Assembly: GCF_014352875.1 (NCBI RefSeq)
Contig: NZ_CP060695.1
Location: forward strand, 2,759,501 to 2,823,500
DNA from: Polaribacter pectinis
GTDB taxonomy: Bacteria > Bacteroidota > Bacteroidia > Flavobacteriales > Flavobacteriaceae
Reading direction: 5' to 3'
DNA: 64,000 bases
Both the position numbers and the translations under genes were made by a program. This document shows, piece after piece, positions 53,638 through 63,600 of the stretch. Position 1 is the stretch's first letter; each line of letters opens with the position of its first letter. Below the pieces are notes generated by a model that did not search any database, was not told the DNA's origin, and was given only the letters and a program-made list of their open reading frames with translations.

Positions 53638-54516
53638 TTATTGTATTAAATGAACCAAGGCTTGTTTAGAAAATTTCCTTGAAACTGGTATGTCTAAAGG
53701 AATTATATCAGATTTTAATAAATAACCTCTTGCATTACCACTAATATCATTTATATACTTTACATTAATAATATAGCTTTTATGACACCTAATAATGTTA
53801 GAATATTCTTGTAAACTTTTATTTATTTGAGTTAATGTAACACGTAGTATTTTTTCTTTTAAACCTTTTTCTTTCATTAAAAAAAAGCTTGCATAATTGC
53901 CTTGTGAAGTAATATAAACTAAATCATTTAAATAAAATTTGATACTCTCTTTTTGGTTTTCTGAAAAGATTTCAATTTTATTTGTTTCTAATAATGATTC
54001 TCTTTTTAAATTATCATTATTTTTTAATTTAATAATATTAGCTCTTAATTCTCTTTTAGTTCTAATTTCTCTCTCGTTTAAAAATATAAAAGAAGTTAAA
54101 GGAAAAATACTAACAAGTAATGTGTAAAATAAAAATTCTAAAAAAGGAATTCTATTAAAATGATTAATTTCTTTATACGCTTCTCCAAAATACCAGAGTA
54201 GAAATGCAATTAAAGTTACTCCAACAAGAATTAAAATTATGTTTTTACCTAATGTCCAATTATCTTCTCTAAAATAATTTTTAAAAATTAATGAAGGAAT
54301 ATATAAAATAAAAAAAGTACCCATAAAAGCTACAAATCCAAAACCTAAAGTATATTCAAAAAGAATTTCATCAATTTCAGCTAGATAAAATGGCTTAAAA
54401 ATGTATAGAAAAAGAAAAATGAACAAACCATGATACAAACTTATTTTTAGTTTATATTTCATAGATGGGTTAAAATAATAAGGTGTTTTAATCCAGGTTA
54501 CTATTCTATTTATCAT
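53638..54516 (-). CDS. Membrane-anchored LytTR transcriptional regulator, copy 3
   Basis: A 292-residue protein with four hydrophobic segments in the first 150 residues and a LytTR DNA-binding domain from about 195 (FYLNDLVYITSQGNYASFFLMKEKGLKEKILRVTLTQINKSLQEYSNIIRCHKSYIINVKYINDISGNARGYLLK). FREDNWTLGKN after helix 2 is shared with the two next genes. There is no receiver domain, so the membrane part may be the sensor. It is last in the three-gene set and may have its own basal expression (27-base gap). No named pathway. Confidence 0.82.
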   Translation of the reverse strand: MINRIVTWIKTPYYFNPSMKYKLKISLYHGLFIFLFLYIFKPFYLAEIDEILFEYTLGFGFVAFMGTFFILYIPSLIFKNYFREDNWTLGKNIILILVGVTLIAFLLWYFGEAYKEINHFNRIPFLEFLFYTLLVSIFPLTSFIFLNEREIRTKRELRANIIKLKNNDNLKRESLLETNKIEIFSENQKESIKFYLNDLVYITSQGNYASFFLMKEKGLKEKILRVTLTQINKSLQEYSNIIRCHKSYIINVKYINDISGNARGYLLKSDIIPLDIPVSRKFSKQALVHLIQ

Positions 54517-54543
54517 TGTTTTAATTCAGCTTAATTATTATAA

Positions 54544-55404
54544 TTATTTTATCATATTTAAAAGTTCTTTTTTAGAGAATTTTCTTGAAATGGGTATTAG
54601 ATTGGTAAAGTTATTAGAATTTAAGTAATATCCTCTGGCATTTCCAGAAACACTGTCTATAAAATTTGTATTTATTATATAAGATTTATGACATCTAACA
54701 ATATTAGTATATGTTTTTAAGCTATTTTGTACTTTAGTTAAAGTACTTCTAATTACTTTTTCTTCTATTGTATTTTCTTTTTTTAAATGAAAACTTACAT
54801 AATTACCTTGTGATGAAATATATAAAAGTTCATTAAATGTAAATAGAATACTTTCATTATTATTATCACCAAAAATTTCTACTACATTGTTTTGTTTTTC
54901 TAAAGCTTTTGGTGTTTTAGAACTCATTATTTCTTTAGAAGTTTTTTCTTTCTTAATGCTATAAATTCTTTCAATTGTAAAAGTTAGAATTATAATAGGA
55001 AAAAATGAAAGAGCAGCTGTGTACAAGAAAAAATCTAATGGAGATTTTGTTGTTATTTCACCCCTAATTAGCGTATTATAGTACCAATTACCAAGACTTA
55101 TAAAAATAGTTACAAAAAATAAAAACAAGATGTTTTTACCTACAGTCCAATTTTCATTTTTAAATGTTTTTTTAAAATATAAAGGACAAAAAACAAAAAA
55201 TAATAGATGAATTAAAAAACTTACAATACCAAAACCACCAGCATATAAATAAATATTATGATCTAAATTTTGAATGCCAAAAGGTTGAAAAGTTAATAAA
55301 AAAAGAAAAATAAAAAAACCCAAGCCTAAACCAAGTAAGAAATGAGTTTTAGGTGAAAAATAAAAAAAATAAGGTTTAGAAAGCCAAGTAATTAAAGGTT
55401 TCAT
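54544..55404 (-). CDS. Membrane-anchored LytTR transcriptional regulator, copy 2
   Basis: A 286-residue paralogue with the same design. Four membrane segments (about 22-40, 50-72, 90-108, 122-142) are followed by FTFNELLYISSQGNYVSFHLKKENTIEEKVIRSTLTKVQNSLKTYTNIVRCHKSYIIN in the LytTR domain, and an NENWTVGKN motif after helix 2. The 6-base gap to copy 1 indicates a shared message. Confidence 0.82.
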   Translation of the reverse strand: MKPLITWLSKPYFFYFSPKTHFLLGLGLGFFIFLFLLTFQPFGIQNLDHNIYLYAGGFGIVSFLIHLLFFVFCPLYFKKTFKNENWTVGKNILFLFFVTIFISLGNWYYNTLIRGEITTKSPLDFFLYTAALSFFPIIILTFTIERIYSIKKEKTSKEIMSSKTPKALEKQNNVVEIFGDNNNESILFTFNELLYISSQGNYVSFHLKKENTIEEKVIRSTLTKVQNSLKTYTNIVRCHKSYIINTNFIDSVSGNARGYYLNSNNFTNLIPISRKFSKKELLNMIK

Positions 55405-55410
55405 AGATAT

Positions 55411-56280
55411 TTAATTTATTAATTCTTTTAACTTTTCTATTGGATAACTTCTAGAAACAGGTATTGGTTTTGACATTTTTTTAGATTCTAAAAAATAACC
55501 TCTTGCGTTTCCAGAAATAGAATCCATAAATTTAGTATTAATAATATAAGATTTATGGCATTTTATAATATTAGAATACTTTTTTAAATTAGAATTTACA
55601 TTGGTTAATGTATTTCTTAAAATTTTCTCTTCTATACCTTTATCTGTACTGATATAAAAACACACGTAATTTCCTTGAGAATTAATATAGACAAGATTAT
55701 CTAAATTAAAAGTGATGTTTTCTTTATTATTATCTCCAATTATTTTTATGCTTTCATTTTTAACTTCAACTGGAGTTGAAACTTTAAAAGCCATAATATT
55801 AGAAGAAACTTTTTCTCTTTTTTGTCTATAAAAATATTCACTAAAATAAGTGAATATAAAAATAGGGAAAATAGATATAGTATAGGTATATGTAAATATT
55901 TTCTCTAATGTTAACAACTCTGTATTTTCTGTATTTTGAAACTTGTTATTATACAACCAATTACAAAGACTTATACAACTAACTAAAAGTAAAAGAAATA
56001 AAATATTCTTACCAATGGTCCAATTTTCATCTCTAAAATAATTTTTAAAAATTAAAGGAATTAAGACAAATAATATAGCTTGTGTGCTAAAAGTAACAAG
56101 GCCAAAACCTAGAGAATATAAAAATAAATTACCACCTAAATTAGCCATGCCAAATGGTTGAAATAGGTATATAAAAAGGAAGATAAAAAAACCAACTCCA
56201 AAAGCTAAACTTAAATGAACTTTTGGAGGTAATTCAAAAAAATAAGGTTTTTTAATCCATTTTAAAATCACGTATATCAA
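55411..56280 (-). CDS. Membrane-anchored LytTR transcriptional regulator, copy 1
   Basis: A 289-residue paralogue, probably first in the operon. Four membrane segments, the FRDENWTIGKN motif, and a LytTR domain with FNLDNLVYINSQGNYVCFYISTDKGIEEKILRNTLTNVNSNLKKYSNIIKCHKSYIIN. It appears to start at a TTG at 56280: with that start Trp8 lines up with the Trp at position 7-8 in both paralogues, and no ATG is available before the first helix. Confidence 0.8.
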   Translation of the reverse strand: MIYVILKWIKKPYFFELPPKVHLSLAFGVGFFIFLFIYLFQPFGMANLGGNLFLYSLGFGLVTFSTQAILFVLIPLIFKNYFRDENWTIGKNILFLLLLVSCISLCNWLYNNKFQNTENTELLTLEKIFTYTYTISIFPIFIFTYFSEYFYRQKREKVSSNIMAFKVSTPVEVKNESIKIIGDNNKENITFNLDNLVYINSQGNYVCFYISTDKGIEEKILRNTLTNVNSNLKKYSNIIKCHKSYIINTKFMDSISGNARGYFLESKKMSKPIPVSRSYPIEKLKELIN

Positions 56281-56350
56281 TTTTACAAGGGTTCCAGAAA
56301 TAGCCGTAATAACTTAAATGAGCTGTTAAAGATTTATTTTTTATAGGTAA

Positions 56351-57274
56351 TTAATCTTTTTTCTTTGGTTTTGTATTTTTCATAGCTTCACCAATTTGGT
56401 TACTTGCTGTAAAACTAGCTACCATATCATTTAGCATTTGACTTCCTGCTTGTGGTGAATTTGGTAATAAAATTAAGTTACTGTTTGTTTCTTGTCCTAA
56501 AGATTGTAGAGTGTCATAATGCTGCGTTACAACTATTAAAGCAGATGCTTCTTGAGAATTAATACCAACTTGGTTTAAAACTTCTACAGACTCTTCTAAA
56601 CCACGTGCAATTTCACGTCTTTGGTCTGCAATACCTTGTCCTTGTAAGCGTTTGCTTTCTGCTTCTGCTTTTGCACGTTCTACAATTAAAATACGTTGTG
56701 CATCTCCTTCATATTGTGCAGCAACTTTTTCTCTTTCAGAAGCATTAATTCTGTTCATAGCTTCCTTTACTTGTCCATCTGGATCTATATCCGTTACTAA
56801 AGTTTTAATTATATCAAAACCATAATCAGACATTGCATCATTTAATTCTGCTTTTACAGCTAATGCAATATCATCTTTTTTAACAAATACGTCATCTAAT
56901 TTCATTTTAGGAACTTCTGCTCTTACTACATCAAAAACATAAGAAGTAATTTGATCATGAGGATAATCTAACTTATAAAAAGCTTCATAAACTTTTTCGC
57001 TAATTACTTTGTATTGTACAGATACTTTTAATTTTACAAATACATCATCTAATGTTTTTGTTTCTATAATTACATCTAATTGCTGAATTTTTAAACTTAA
57101 TCTTCCTGCTATTTTATCAATCAAAGGAATTTTAAATCGTAAACCAGATTCACTAATTGTGTTAAATCTACCAAAACGTTCTAAAATGGCTGCAGATTGT
57201 TGTTTTACTGTATAAAATGATGAAAAAATGATAAGTACTCCAAGTACAATAACAATTGGTAAAAAAGGAATCAT
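56351..57274 (-). CDS. SPFH/band 7 (stomatin-like) membrane protein
   Basis: A 307-residue protein with one N-terminal membrane helix (2-22), the band 7 domain (YTVKQQSAAILERFGRFNTISESGLRFKIPLIDKIAGRLSLKIQQLDVIIETKTLDDVFVKL) and the Ala-Glu-Lys-rich helix ASEREKVAAQYEGDAQRILIVERAKAEAESKRLQGQGIADQRREIARG. Family members make ring scaffolds in membranes and modulate proteases or membrane microdomains. The strongly conserved C-terminal helix is intact. It is often isolated from operons, as here. Confidence 0.88.
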   Translation of the reverse strand: MIPFLPIVIVLGVLIIFSSFYTVKQQSAAILERFGRFNTISESGLRFKIPLIDKIAGRLSLKIQQLDVIIETKTLDDVFVKLKVSVQYKVISEKVYEAFYKLDYPHDQITSYVFDVVRAEVPKMKLDDVFVKKDDIALAVKAELNDAMSDYGFDIIKTLVTDIDPDGQVKEAMNRINASEREKVAAQYEGDAQRILIVERAKAEAESKRLQGQGIADQRREIARGLEESVEVLNQVGINSQEASALIVVTQHYDTLQSLGQETNSNLILLPNSPQAGSQMLNDMVASFTASNQIGEAMKNTKPKKKD

Positions 57275-57376
57275 AGTTATATTTTTTAGTAGTTAATATT
57301 AGTTATTTGTAAAGATACTGAATTTAAGAATGTAATTATTTGACGCAAATTATTAAAAATGTTACAATTTAAAAAC

Positions 57377-57407
57377 AAAAAAACCTCTCAAAATACTTGA
57401 GAGGTTT
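57377..57407 (-). terminator. Terminator of gltX
   Basis: AAACCTCTCAA (57381-57391) pairs with TTGAGAGGTTT (57397-57407), 5-base loop, with T7 following on the minus strand. It begins 21 bases after the gltX stop. Confidence 0.85.
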
Positions 57408-57427
57408 CTTTTTCTTCATAAGAAAAA

Positions 57428-58948
57428 CTATAATTTTTCTATTGCGTTTTCTATTCTTTTAATAGTTTCTTCTTTACCAATCATTGCCATTATATCAAAC
57501 AAATGAGGTCCAGCTAATTTACCAACTAAAGACAAACGTAAAGGTTGCATTACTTTTCCAAAACCAATTTCTTTAGCAGTAATCCATTCTTTAATTTCTT
57601 TCTCTGTATTTTCTGATGAAAAATCTTCGATTGAAGAAATAACAATATTTAATTCTTGCATCAATTCAGAAGTTCCTTCCTTCCAGTTTTTCTTTGATGC
57701 TTTTGCGTCATATTCAGTTGGAGTTTCAAAAAAGAAAGAAGATAAGCCCCAAAAATCTGTTACAAAAACTGCTCTTTCTTTAATTGAAGAAACTACTTTT
57801 TGTACAAATTCTTTGTCTTTGTTTATTCCTTTTTCAGCTAAAATAGGTAGGTATAAATCAGTTAATTCAGTATCAGATTTAGACTGCATGTATTGTTGCT
57901 GAAACCAGTTAGTTTTATCCGGATTAAATTTTGCTCCAGATTTACTAACACGTTTTAAATCAAATTCTTGTATTAGGTTTTCTAATGAAAATATTTCTTG
58001 TTCTGTTCCAGGATTCCATCCTAAAAAAGCCAACATATTTATAAAAGCATCTGCAAAATAACCATCTTCTTTGTAACCTCTAGAAACATCGTTTGTTTCT
58101 TCATTTGTATATGCTAAAGGAAAAACAGGGAAACCTAATTTGTCTCCATCTCGTTTACTTAATTTTCCTTTACCAACAGGTTTTAAAATTAAAGGTAAAT
58201 GTGCAAATTTTGGAGCATTCCAATCAAAAGCTTTGTACAATAAAACATGTAAAGCCATTGATGGTAACCATTCTTCACCACGAATTACATGGCTAATTTC
58301 CATTAAATGATCATCCACAATATTTGCTAAATGATAGGTTGGCATACCATCACTTTTAAATAAAATTTTATCATCTAAAACGTTGGTATCAATTTTAATT
58401 TCTCCACGAATTTCGTCATTCATCACCAAAATTTCATCTTGTGGAGATTTAAAACGAATTACATATTTATCGCCATTATTAATTCTGTTTTGTACTTCTT
58501 CATCAGTTAAAACCAATGAATTTACCAAACGTCCTTTTGCTCGATTATGCCAATTGTAAATAAAGGTTTTTCCTTCTGCTTCATGACCTTTTCTTTCAGC
58601 ATCTAATGCTTCAGCAGTATCAAAAGCATAATACGCCCAACCAGAATTTATTAAAATATCTGAATATTGTTTGTATAAATCTTTACGTTCCGATTGTCTG
58701 TAAGGACCAAATTTTTCATTTTTTCCTGGACCTTCATCAAAAGGAATATTACACCATTCTAATGAGTCTATTATATATTTTTCTGCGTTTGCAACATAAC
58801 GTGTTTGGTCTGTGTCTTCTATTCTTAAAATAAAAGTTCCGTTATATTTTTTAGCAAATAAGTAATTGTATAAAGCTGTTCTTACACCTCCAATATGTAA
58901 AGGTCCTGTAGGACTTGGTGCAAAACGAACACGAACATTAGATTCCAT
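57428..58948 (-). CDS. gltX: Glutamate-tRNA ligase
   Basis: A class I aminoacyl-tRNA synthetase of 506 residues. VRVRFAPSPTGPLHIGGVRTALYNYLFAKKYNGTFILRIEDTDQTR (5-51) has the HIGH-like HIGG; GKGKLSKRDGDKLGFPVFPL is the KMSKS-like loop. The C-terminal anticodon domain follows (LMQELNIVISSIEDFS, KVMQPLRLSLVGKLAGPHLFDIMAMIGKEETIKRIENAI). Standard discriminating or non-discriminating GluRS cannot be decided here. Confidence 0.96.
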   Translation of the reverse strand: MESNVRVRFAPSPTGPLHIGGVRTALYNYLFAKKYNGTFILRIEDTDQTRYVANAEKYIIDSLEWCNIPFDEGPGKNEKFGPYRQSERKDLYKQYSDILINSGWAYYAFDTAEALDAERKGHEAEGKTFIYNWHNRAKGRLVNSLVLTDEEVQNRINNGDKYVIRFKSPQDEILVMNDEIRGEIKIDTNVLDDKILFKSDGMPTYHLANIVDDHLMEISHVIRGEEWLPSMALHVLLYKAFDWNAPKFAHLPLILKPVGKGKLSKRDGDKLGFPVFPLAYTNEETNDVSRGYKEDGYFADAFINMLAFLGWNPGTEQEIFSLENLIQEFDLKRVSKSGAKFNPDKTNWFQQQYMQSKSDTELTDLYLPILAEKGINKDKEFVQKVVSSIKERAVFVTDFWGLSSFFFETPTEYDAKASKKNWKEGTSELMQELNIVISSIEDFSSENTEKEIKEWITAKEIGFGKVMQPLRLSLVGKLAGPHLFDIMAMIGKEETIKRIENAIEKL

Positions 58949-59072
58949 TTTTTCTATTTTTTTGATGGCGCAAAGATAGTTTTTTATTAGAAGAGGAGAG
59001 AAGTTAGAAATAAGAAAAAAGAGATACTTTTCTTAAGAGTTTTAGTACTTTTATTTTTTCAACTATTTATAA

Positions 59073-59612
59073 ATGAATTATAAACCACATTGCGATTTAT
59101 GCGATCATCAGATTTTAAATTTGAAAGATGGAAATTTATGTGGATTAACAAGAAAAAAACCAGATTTTAATAGAGTTTGTACTAAAATTCGTTTAAATAA
59201 TAAATTAAAACACAATTTAGAAGAAATTTTAATTGAATTTGAAGAGTTAAAACAATCAAAAAGTAAAGTTTATTTAGGTGTTATTTTTACTTTAATTTTT
59301 GGAATTTTTGTAGTCTTTTGTGGTTACTTTTTTTGGAGATTTTTTCTAAATAGAGGGTATGCTTTTTCAAGAGCTTATGTAGAATACTTGTTATTTGTAC
59401 TAGCTATAGTTTTATCTACTGGTTTTGTATTGATAAAAAAATCTTTTAATAAGTTTAGTTACTATAGAAAAAGTATACAAAATATTAAAGAAGAAAAGGA
59501 ACATCTTGAATCAATGTTAACATTATATAACAAAAAATACAAGTATAAAATAAAGTTTGGTAAAGAAGTTCATGATGCTCAAGAGGTCTTTTTTGATGTT
59601 AAAATTTTTTAA
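59073..59612 (+). CDS. Two-helix membrane protein with N-terminal cysteine cluster
   Basis: A 179-residue protein. The N-terminus has four cysteines (CDLCDHQ, NLCGLTRKKPDFNRVC) resembling a small zinc ribbon; two membrane helices follow at about 68-88 and 103-124, and a charged C-terminal coiled-coil-like segment (KSIQNIKEEKEHLESMLTLYNKKYKYKIKF). I recognise no named family. The cytoplasmic zinc-site/membrane arrangement suggests a small membrane regulator, but that is inference. Confidence 0.65.
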   Translation: MNYKPHCDLCDHQILNLKDGNLCGLTRKKPDFNRVCTKIRLNNKLKHNLEEILIEFEELKQSKSKVYLGVIFTLIFGIFVVFCGYFFWRFFLNRGYAFSRAYVEYLLFVLAIVLSTGFVLIKKSFNKFSYYRKSIQNIKEEKEHLESMLTLYNKKYKYKIKFGKEVHDAQEVFFDVKIF

Positions 59613-59628
59613 ATTTAAATCAAAAAAC

Positions 59629-59652
59629 CCTTCAAATTTTAAAATTTAAAGG
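59629..59652 (+). terminator. Candidate AT-rich hairpin after the cysteine-cluster protein
   Basis: CCTTCAAATTTT and AAAATTTAAAGG pair with one C-A mismatch. A T-rich stretch follows. Strength uncertain because the stem is AT-rich. Confidence 0.4.
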
Positions 59653-59687
59653 ATTTAGTTATTTAATTTATTGTTGATAATTGAAAT

Positions 59688-60521
59688 CTAAAAAGTATTA
59701 AAAATACCAATAGAAAAAGCAGATTTTTTTGCAACATTATTTCCAAAGAAAGCGTTACCAAAACCGGCAGTAATTCCTAAATCGCACAATTGTAAAATTC
59801 CTTTTAATCCATACGCACCATATTCTTGATCGTTAACGTATAACCCAGTATCTAAATTATTTGCAGGTAAAACAACATTTCCGTTTTCGAAAGATTTTAC
59901 AACATCTACATAACCAATTAACCAAATATTTTTAGATATTTTTCCACCAAACTCACCACCAATTTTAAAATTAGAACTGTAATCATTTGTTCTAATATCT
60001 GCACCAATATGTGTTTGTAAAAATGTTTTTCCAAAACTTTTTCCGGCTAAAAATTGAGGAGTAAAAGTAAACGCATCATAACCAGTTCTAATACCTGTTG
60101 CATTATCATAAGAACTAGTATTTATTTCTGTTAATAACTGCCCAGCCAAAACCCAACCTTTATTATAAAATTGATGTTTTAATCCTAATTGAATATTTCC
60201 AAAAGATGTTTTACTACCAGAGTCTGTACTTGCAATTCCGCCAATAAAATTTGGAGAATCTGCAGTTTTTATAGACTTTAAAGGAACACTAAAAACCAAC
60301 GAAGTCTTGTCTGTAAACCCATATTCGCCATAAACTTGATAAGTTCTATCTGTTATATTTCTTTCGGTTGTATAATCTGGATCTCCAAAAATTTCATTAT
60401 AATCAGAAATTGTTGAGTAAGAAAGATTCACAAATAAATCTCCTTTTTCTTTTGTCCAAGGACTTTGTGCAAAAGTTGTAACTGTAAAAATTAAGAGAAG
60501 TGCTGTAACTATATTTTTCAT
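59688..60521 (-). CDS. Outer-membrane beta-barrel protein, function unknown
   Basis: A 277-residue protein with signal peptide (1-18, TTFAQ) and about 12-14 predicted strands, for example GDLFVNLSYSTISDYNEIF, TYQVYGEYGFTDKTSLVFSVPLKSI, FGNIQLGLKHQFYNKGWVLAGQLLTEI and a C-terminal ITAGFGNAFFGNNVAKKSAFSIGIFNTF ending in Phe. It resembles transporter-type barrels of Bacteroidota with no known substrate. It is divergent from the DUF4175 gene. Confidence 0.75.
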   Translation of the reverse strand: MKNIVTALLLIFTVTTFAQSPWTKEKGDLFVNLSYSTISDYNEIFGDPDYTTERNITDRTYQVYGEYGFTDKTSLVFSVPLKSIKTADSPNFIGGIASTDSGSKTSFGNIQLGLKHQFYNKGWVLAGQLLTEINTSSYDNATGIRTGYDAFTFTPQFLAGKSFGKTFLQTHIGADIRTNDYSSNFKIGGEFGGKISKNIWLIGYVDVVKSFENGNVVLPANNLDTGLYVNDQEYGAYGLKGILQLCDLGITAGFGNAFFGNNVAKKSAFSIGIFNTF

Positions 60522-60633
60522 AAAATGATGTTTATTAGTTTTTAGTAGTTGTAGGTTTTAATTACTTACAAATTGATTTAACAAATAATTTCATTGAGAA
60601 TCCTTTCAAAAATACTATTTTTATTAGTTGATT

Positions 60634-63600
60634 ATGAGCGGATTTAAAATTATCGAGAAAAAATTACATCAGTTTACCAGAAAATTCTACGTAAACGAAC
60701 TTATAAAAGGAAGCATATTATTTCTTTCTTTAGGATTTCTATACCTATTTTTGACCTTATTTTTAGAGTATTTTTTATGGTTAAAACCTACAGCTAGAAC
60801 TTTTCTTTTTTGGGTTTTTATTGTGGTAGAATTATTTCTATTAATTAGGTTTATTGCGTTTCCTGTTTTTAAATTATTAGGTTTAAGAAAAGGAATTTCT
60901 CTAGAAGAATCTTCAAAAATTATTGGAAGTCATTTTCCAGAAGTAAAAGACAAATTATTAAACGTTTTACAATTAAAAGAAACTGTAAATCAATCTGATT
61001 TATTATTGGCAAGTATCAACCAAAAATCTGAAGAATTACAACCAATTCCGTTTGTAAAAGCAGTAGATTTTAAGAAGAATACCAAGTATTTAAAATATGC
61101 AGTTGTACCAGTTTTAATTTGGTTAATAGTCTTAATATCAGGTAATAATGGTATTTTTACTCAAAGTTTAAAACGTGTTGTAAACCATAGAACTGTTTAT
61201 AATCCTCCAGCACCATTTTCTTTTTCTTTGCTTAATAATAGCTTACAAGTTGTTCAAGGAAAATCTATTAAAATCGATATAAATACAGATGGAAAAGTTT
61301 TGCCAACTGAAGCAAAAATAATTTTCGAAAATCAAGAATATTACCTTCAAAATAATGGAAATGGAACTTTTTCTTATGTGTTTTCTGATGTTCAAAAACC
61401 CATTACTTTCTTTGTTGAAGCAAATGGAATTCAATCTGAAGGTTATCAAATAAAGGTAATAAACACGCCAACAATTAATAATATTTCTCTACAATTAAAT
61501 TACCCAAGATATGTTGGTAAGCGTAATGAAACCATTCAAAATACTGGAAATATAATTGTACCAGAAGGAACTAGAATTACATGGAAAGTGCAAGCCTCAC
61601 AAACAGATTCTGTTGCTTTTATCAATAATGAAAATAGAACGCTTTTTAAAAATATGTCGAAATCTAATTTCGAATTTGCAAAATATATTAGAAACGCTCT
61701 TAATTATCAAATAACATCTTCTAACAGTAATCTTCGAGATTATGAAAATTTACAGTTTTCTGTAGGAACCATAAAAGATGAAGTTCCTACGATTTCTGTA
61801 CAATCAAATATCGATAGCATTTCACGTGGTACAGCACAATTTGGTGGTCAAATTTCTGATGATTATGGTTTAAATAAATTGCAAATTGTTTATTATGATG
61901 AAGACAATTCTCAAGATCAAAAAACATTCGATTTACAAATAACCAAAGAAAATATTCAAACTTTTTTCTATCAATTTCCTGATGGATTAAATTTAAAATC
62001 AGGAATTAATTATGAAATCTTTTTTCAGGTTTTTGATAATGATGCTGTAAACGGAAATAAAAAAGCAAAAAGTAAAGTTTTTAATTACAGACAAAAAACT
62101 ACAGAAGAAGTAGAAGAGGAGTTGTTGCAAGAACAGAGAAATACCATAAATGATATGGAAAACTCAATTCAGAAACAGCAGAAACAACAAAAAGAGTTAG
62201 AGAGTATTCAGCAGAATCTTCAAAATAAAAAGAACATTAGTTGGAACGATAAGAAAAAGATAGAAACTTTTATAAAGCGTCAGAATCAATACAAACAAAT
62301 GATGCAACGTCAAACAGATAAATTAAAAGAAAATCTAGACGAAAAAAAGGAGGAAAGTGAGAACCTTCAAAATAAAAAAGAAGAATTAAAAAAACGAATC
62401 GAAGAATTAAAAAAGATTGATAAGCAGCAAAAGTTATTAGATGAAATTGCTAAAATGGCTGATAAGATTAAGAAAGAAGATTTAGTTAAAAAAGCCAAAG
62501 AATTAGCACAGCAAAACAAACAACAAAGAAGAAGTTTAGAGCGTATTTTAGAATTGACCAAGCGTTTTTATGTGGAACAAAAAACCATGCAAATTGCTAA
62601 TAAGTTAGATGAGTTAGCCAAAAAACAGGAAGAGTTACAAAACAAAGAAGAGAATACTTTAGAAGCTCAAAAAGAAATTAAGAAAGAGTTTAACGAAATT
62701 AAAAAAGAATTAGAAGAACTTAATAAAGATAATGAGAAGTTAAAAGAACCAATGGAAATGCCAGATGTGGAAGATGAAAAAGAAGATGTAGATAAGGAAC
62801 TTAATAATTCTGAAAAAAGTTTAGATAAGCAAGACAAAAATGCTGCAAAAAGCAGTCAGAAAAAGTCATCTAAAAAGATGAAAGAAATGAGTGCTAAAAT
62901 GCAAAAAGCTATGATGGATATGGAAGGAGATTCTATTGAAGAAAACATGGATGATTTGCGTAAAATTTTAGAAAACCTTGTAACCTTTTCTTTTAAACAA
63001 GAAAACTTAATGAACAAGTTTAGCGAGACTTCTACTTCACATCCAGACTTTGGTAAAGACTTAAAAAAGCAAAATGATATAAGAACTTATTTCGAACATA
63101 TAGATGACAGTTTGTATGTTTTATCTATGAGGCTTCCAAAAATTTCGGCAACAATTCAAGACGATTTATCTACAACACATTATAATTTAGAACAATCTTT
63201 AGAAAATTTTTCTGAAAATAGATTCGACAATGGTATTTCTAACCAACGTTATGTAATGACTTCCACTAACAATTTAGCAGACTATTTAAGTAATATGTTA
63301 AATAGCATGAAAAATGCTTCCATGAAAATTGGGAAAGGAAAAAAAGGAAAATCAGGAGGTTTTAGTTTACCAGACATTATTAAAAAACAAGGAGAGCTTT
63401 CAGAAAAGATGAAAGAAGGAATGAAAAAAGGTCAAAAACCAGGACAGAAACCAGGTGAAGGTCAAAAAGGTGGAAAAGAAGGTAAAAAGCCTGGTGAAAA
63501 AGGTGAATCTGGTAAAACAGGAGAAAGTGGTAAAAGTGGCGAGAATGGAAAAACTGGTGAGAAAGGGAAAGATGGTAAAGGAGGAAAGTCTGGAGAAAAT

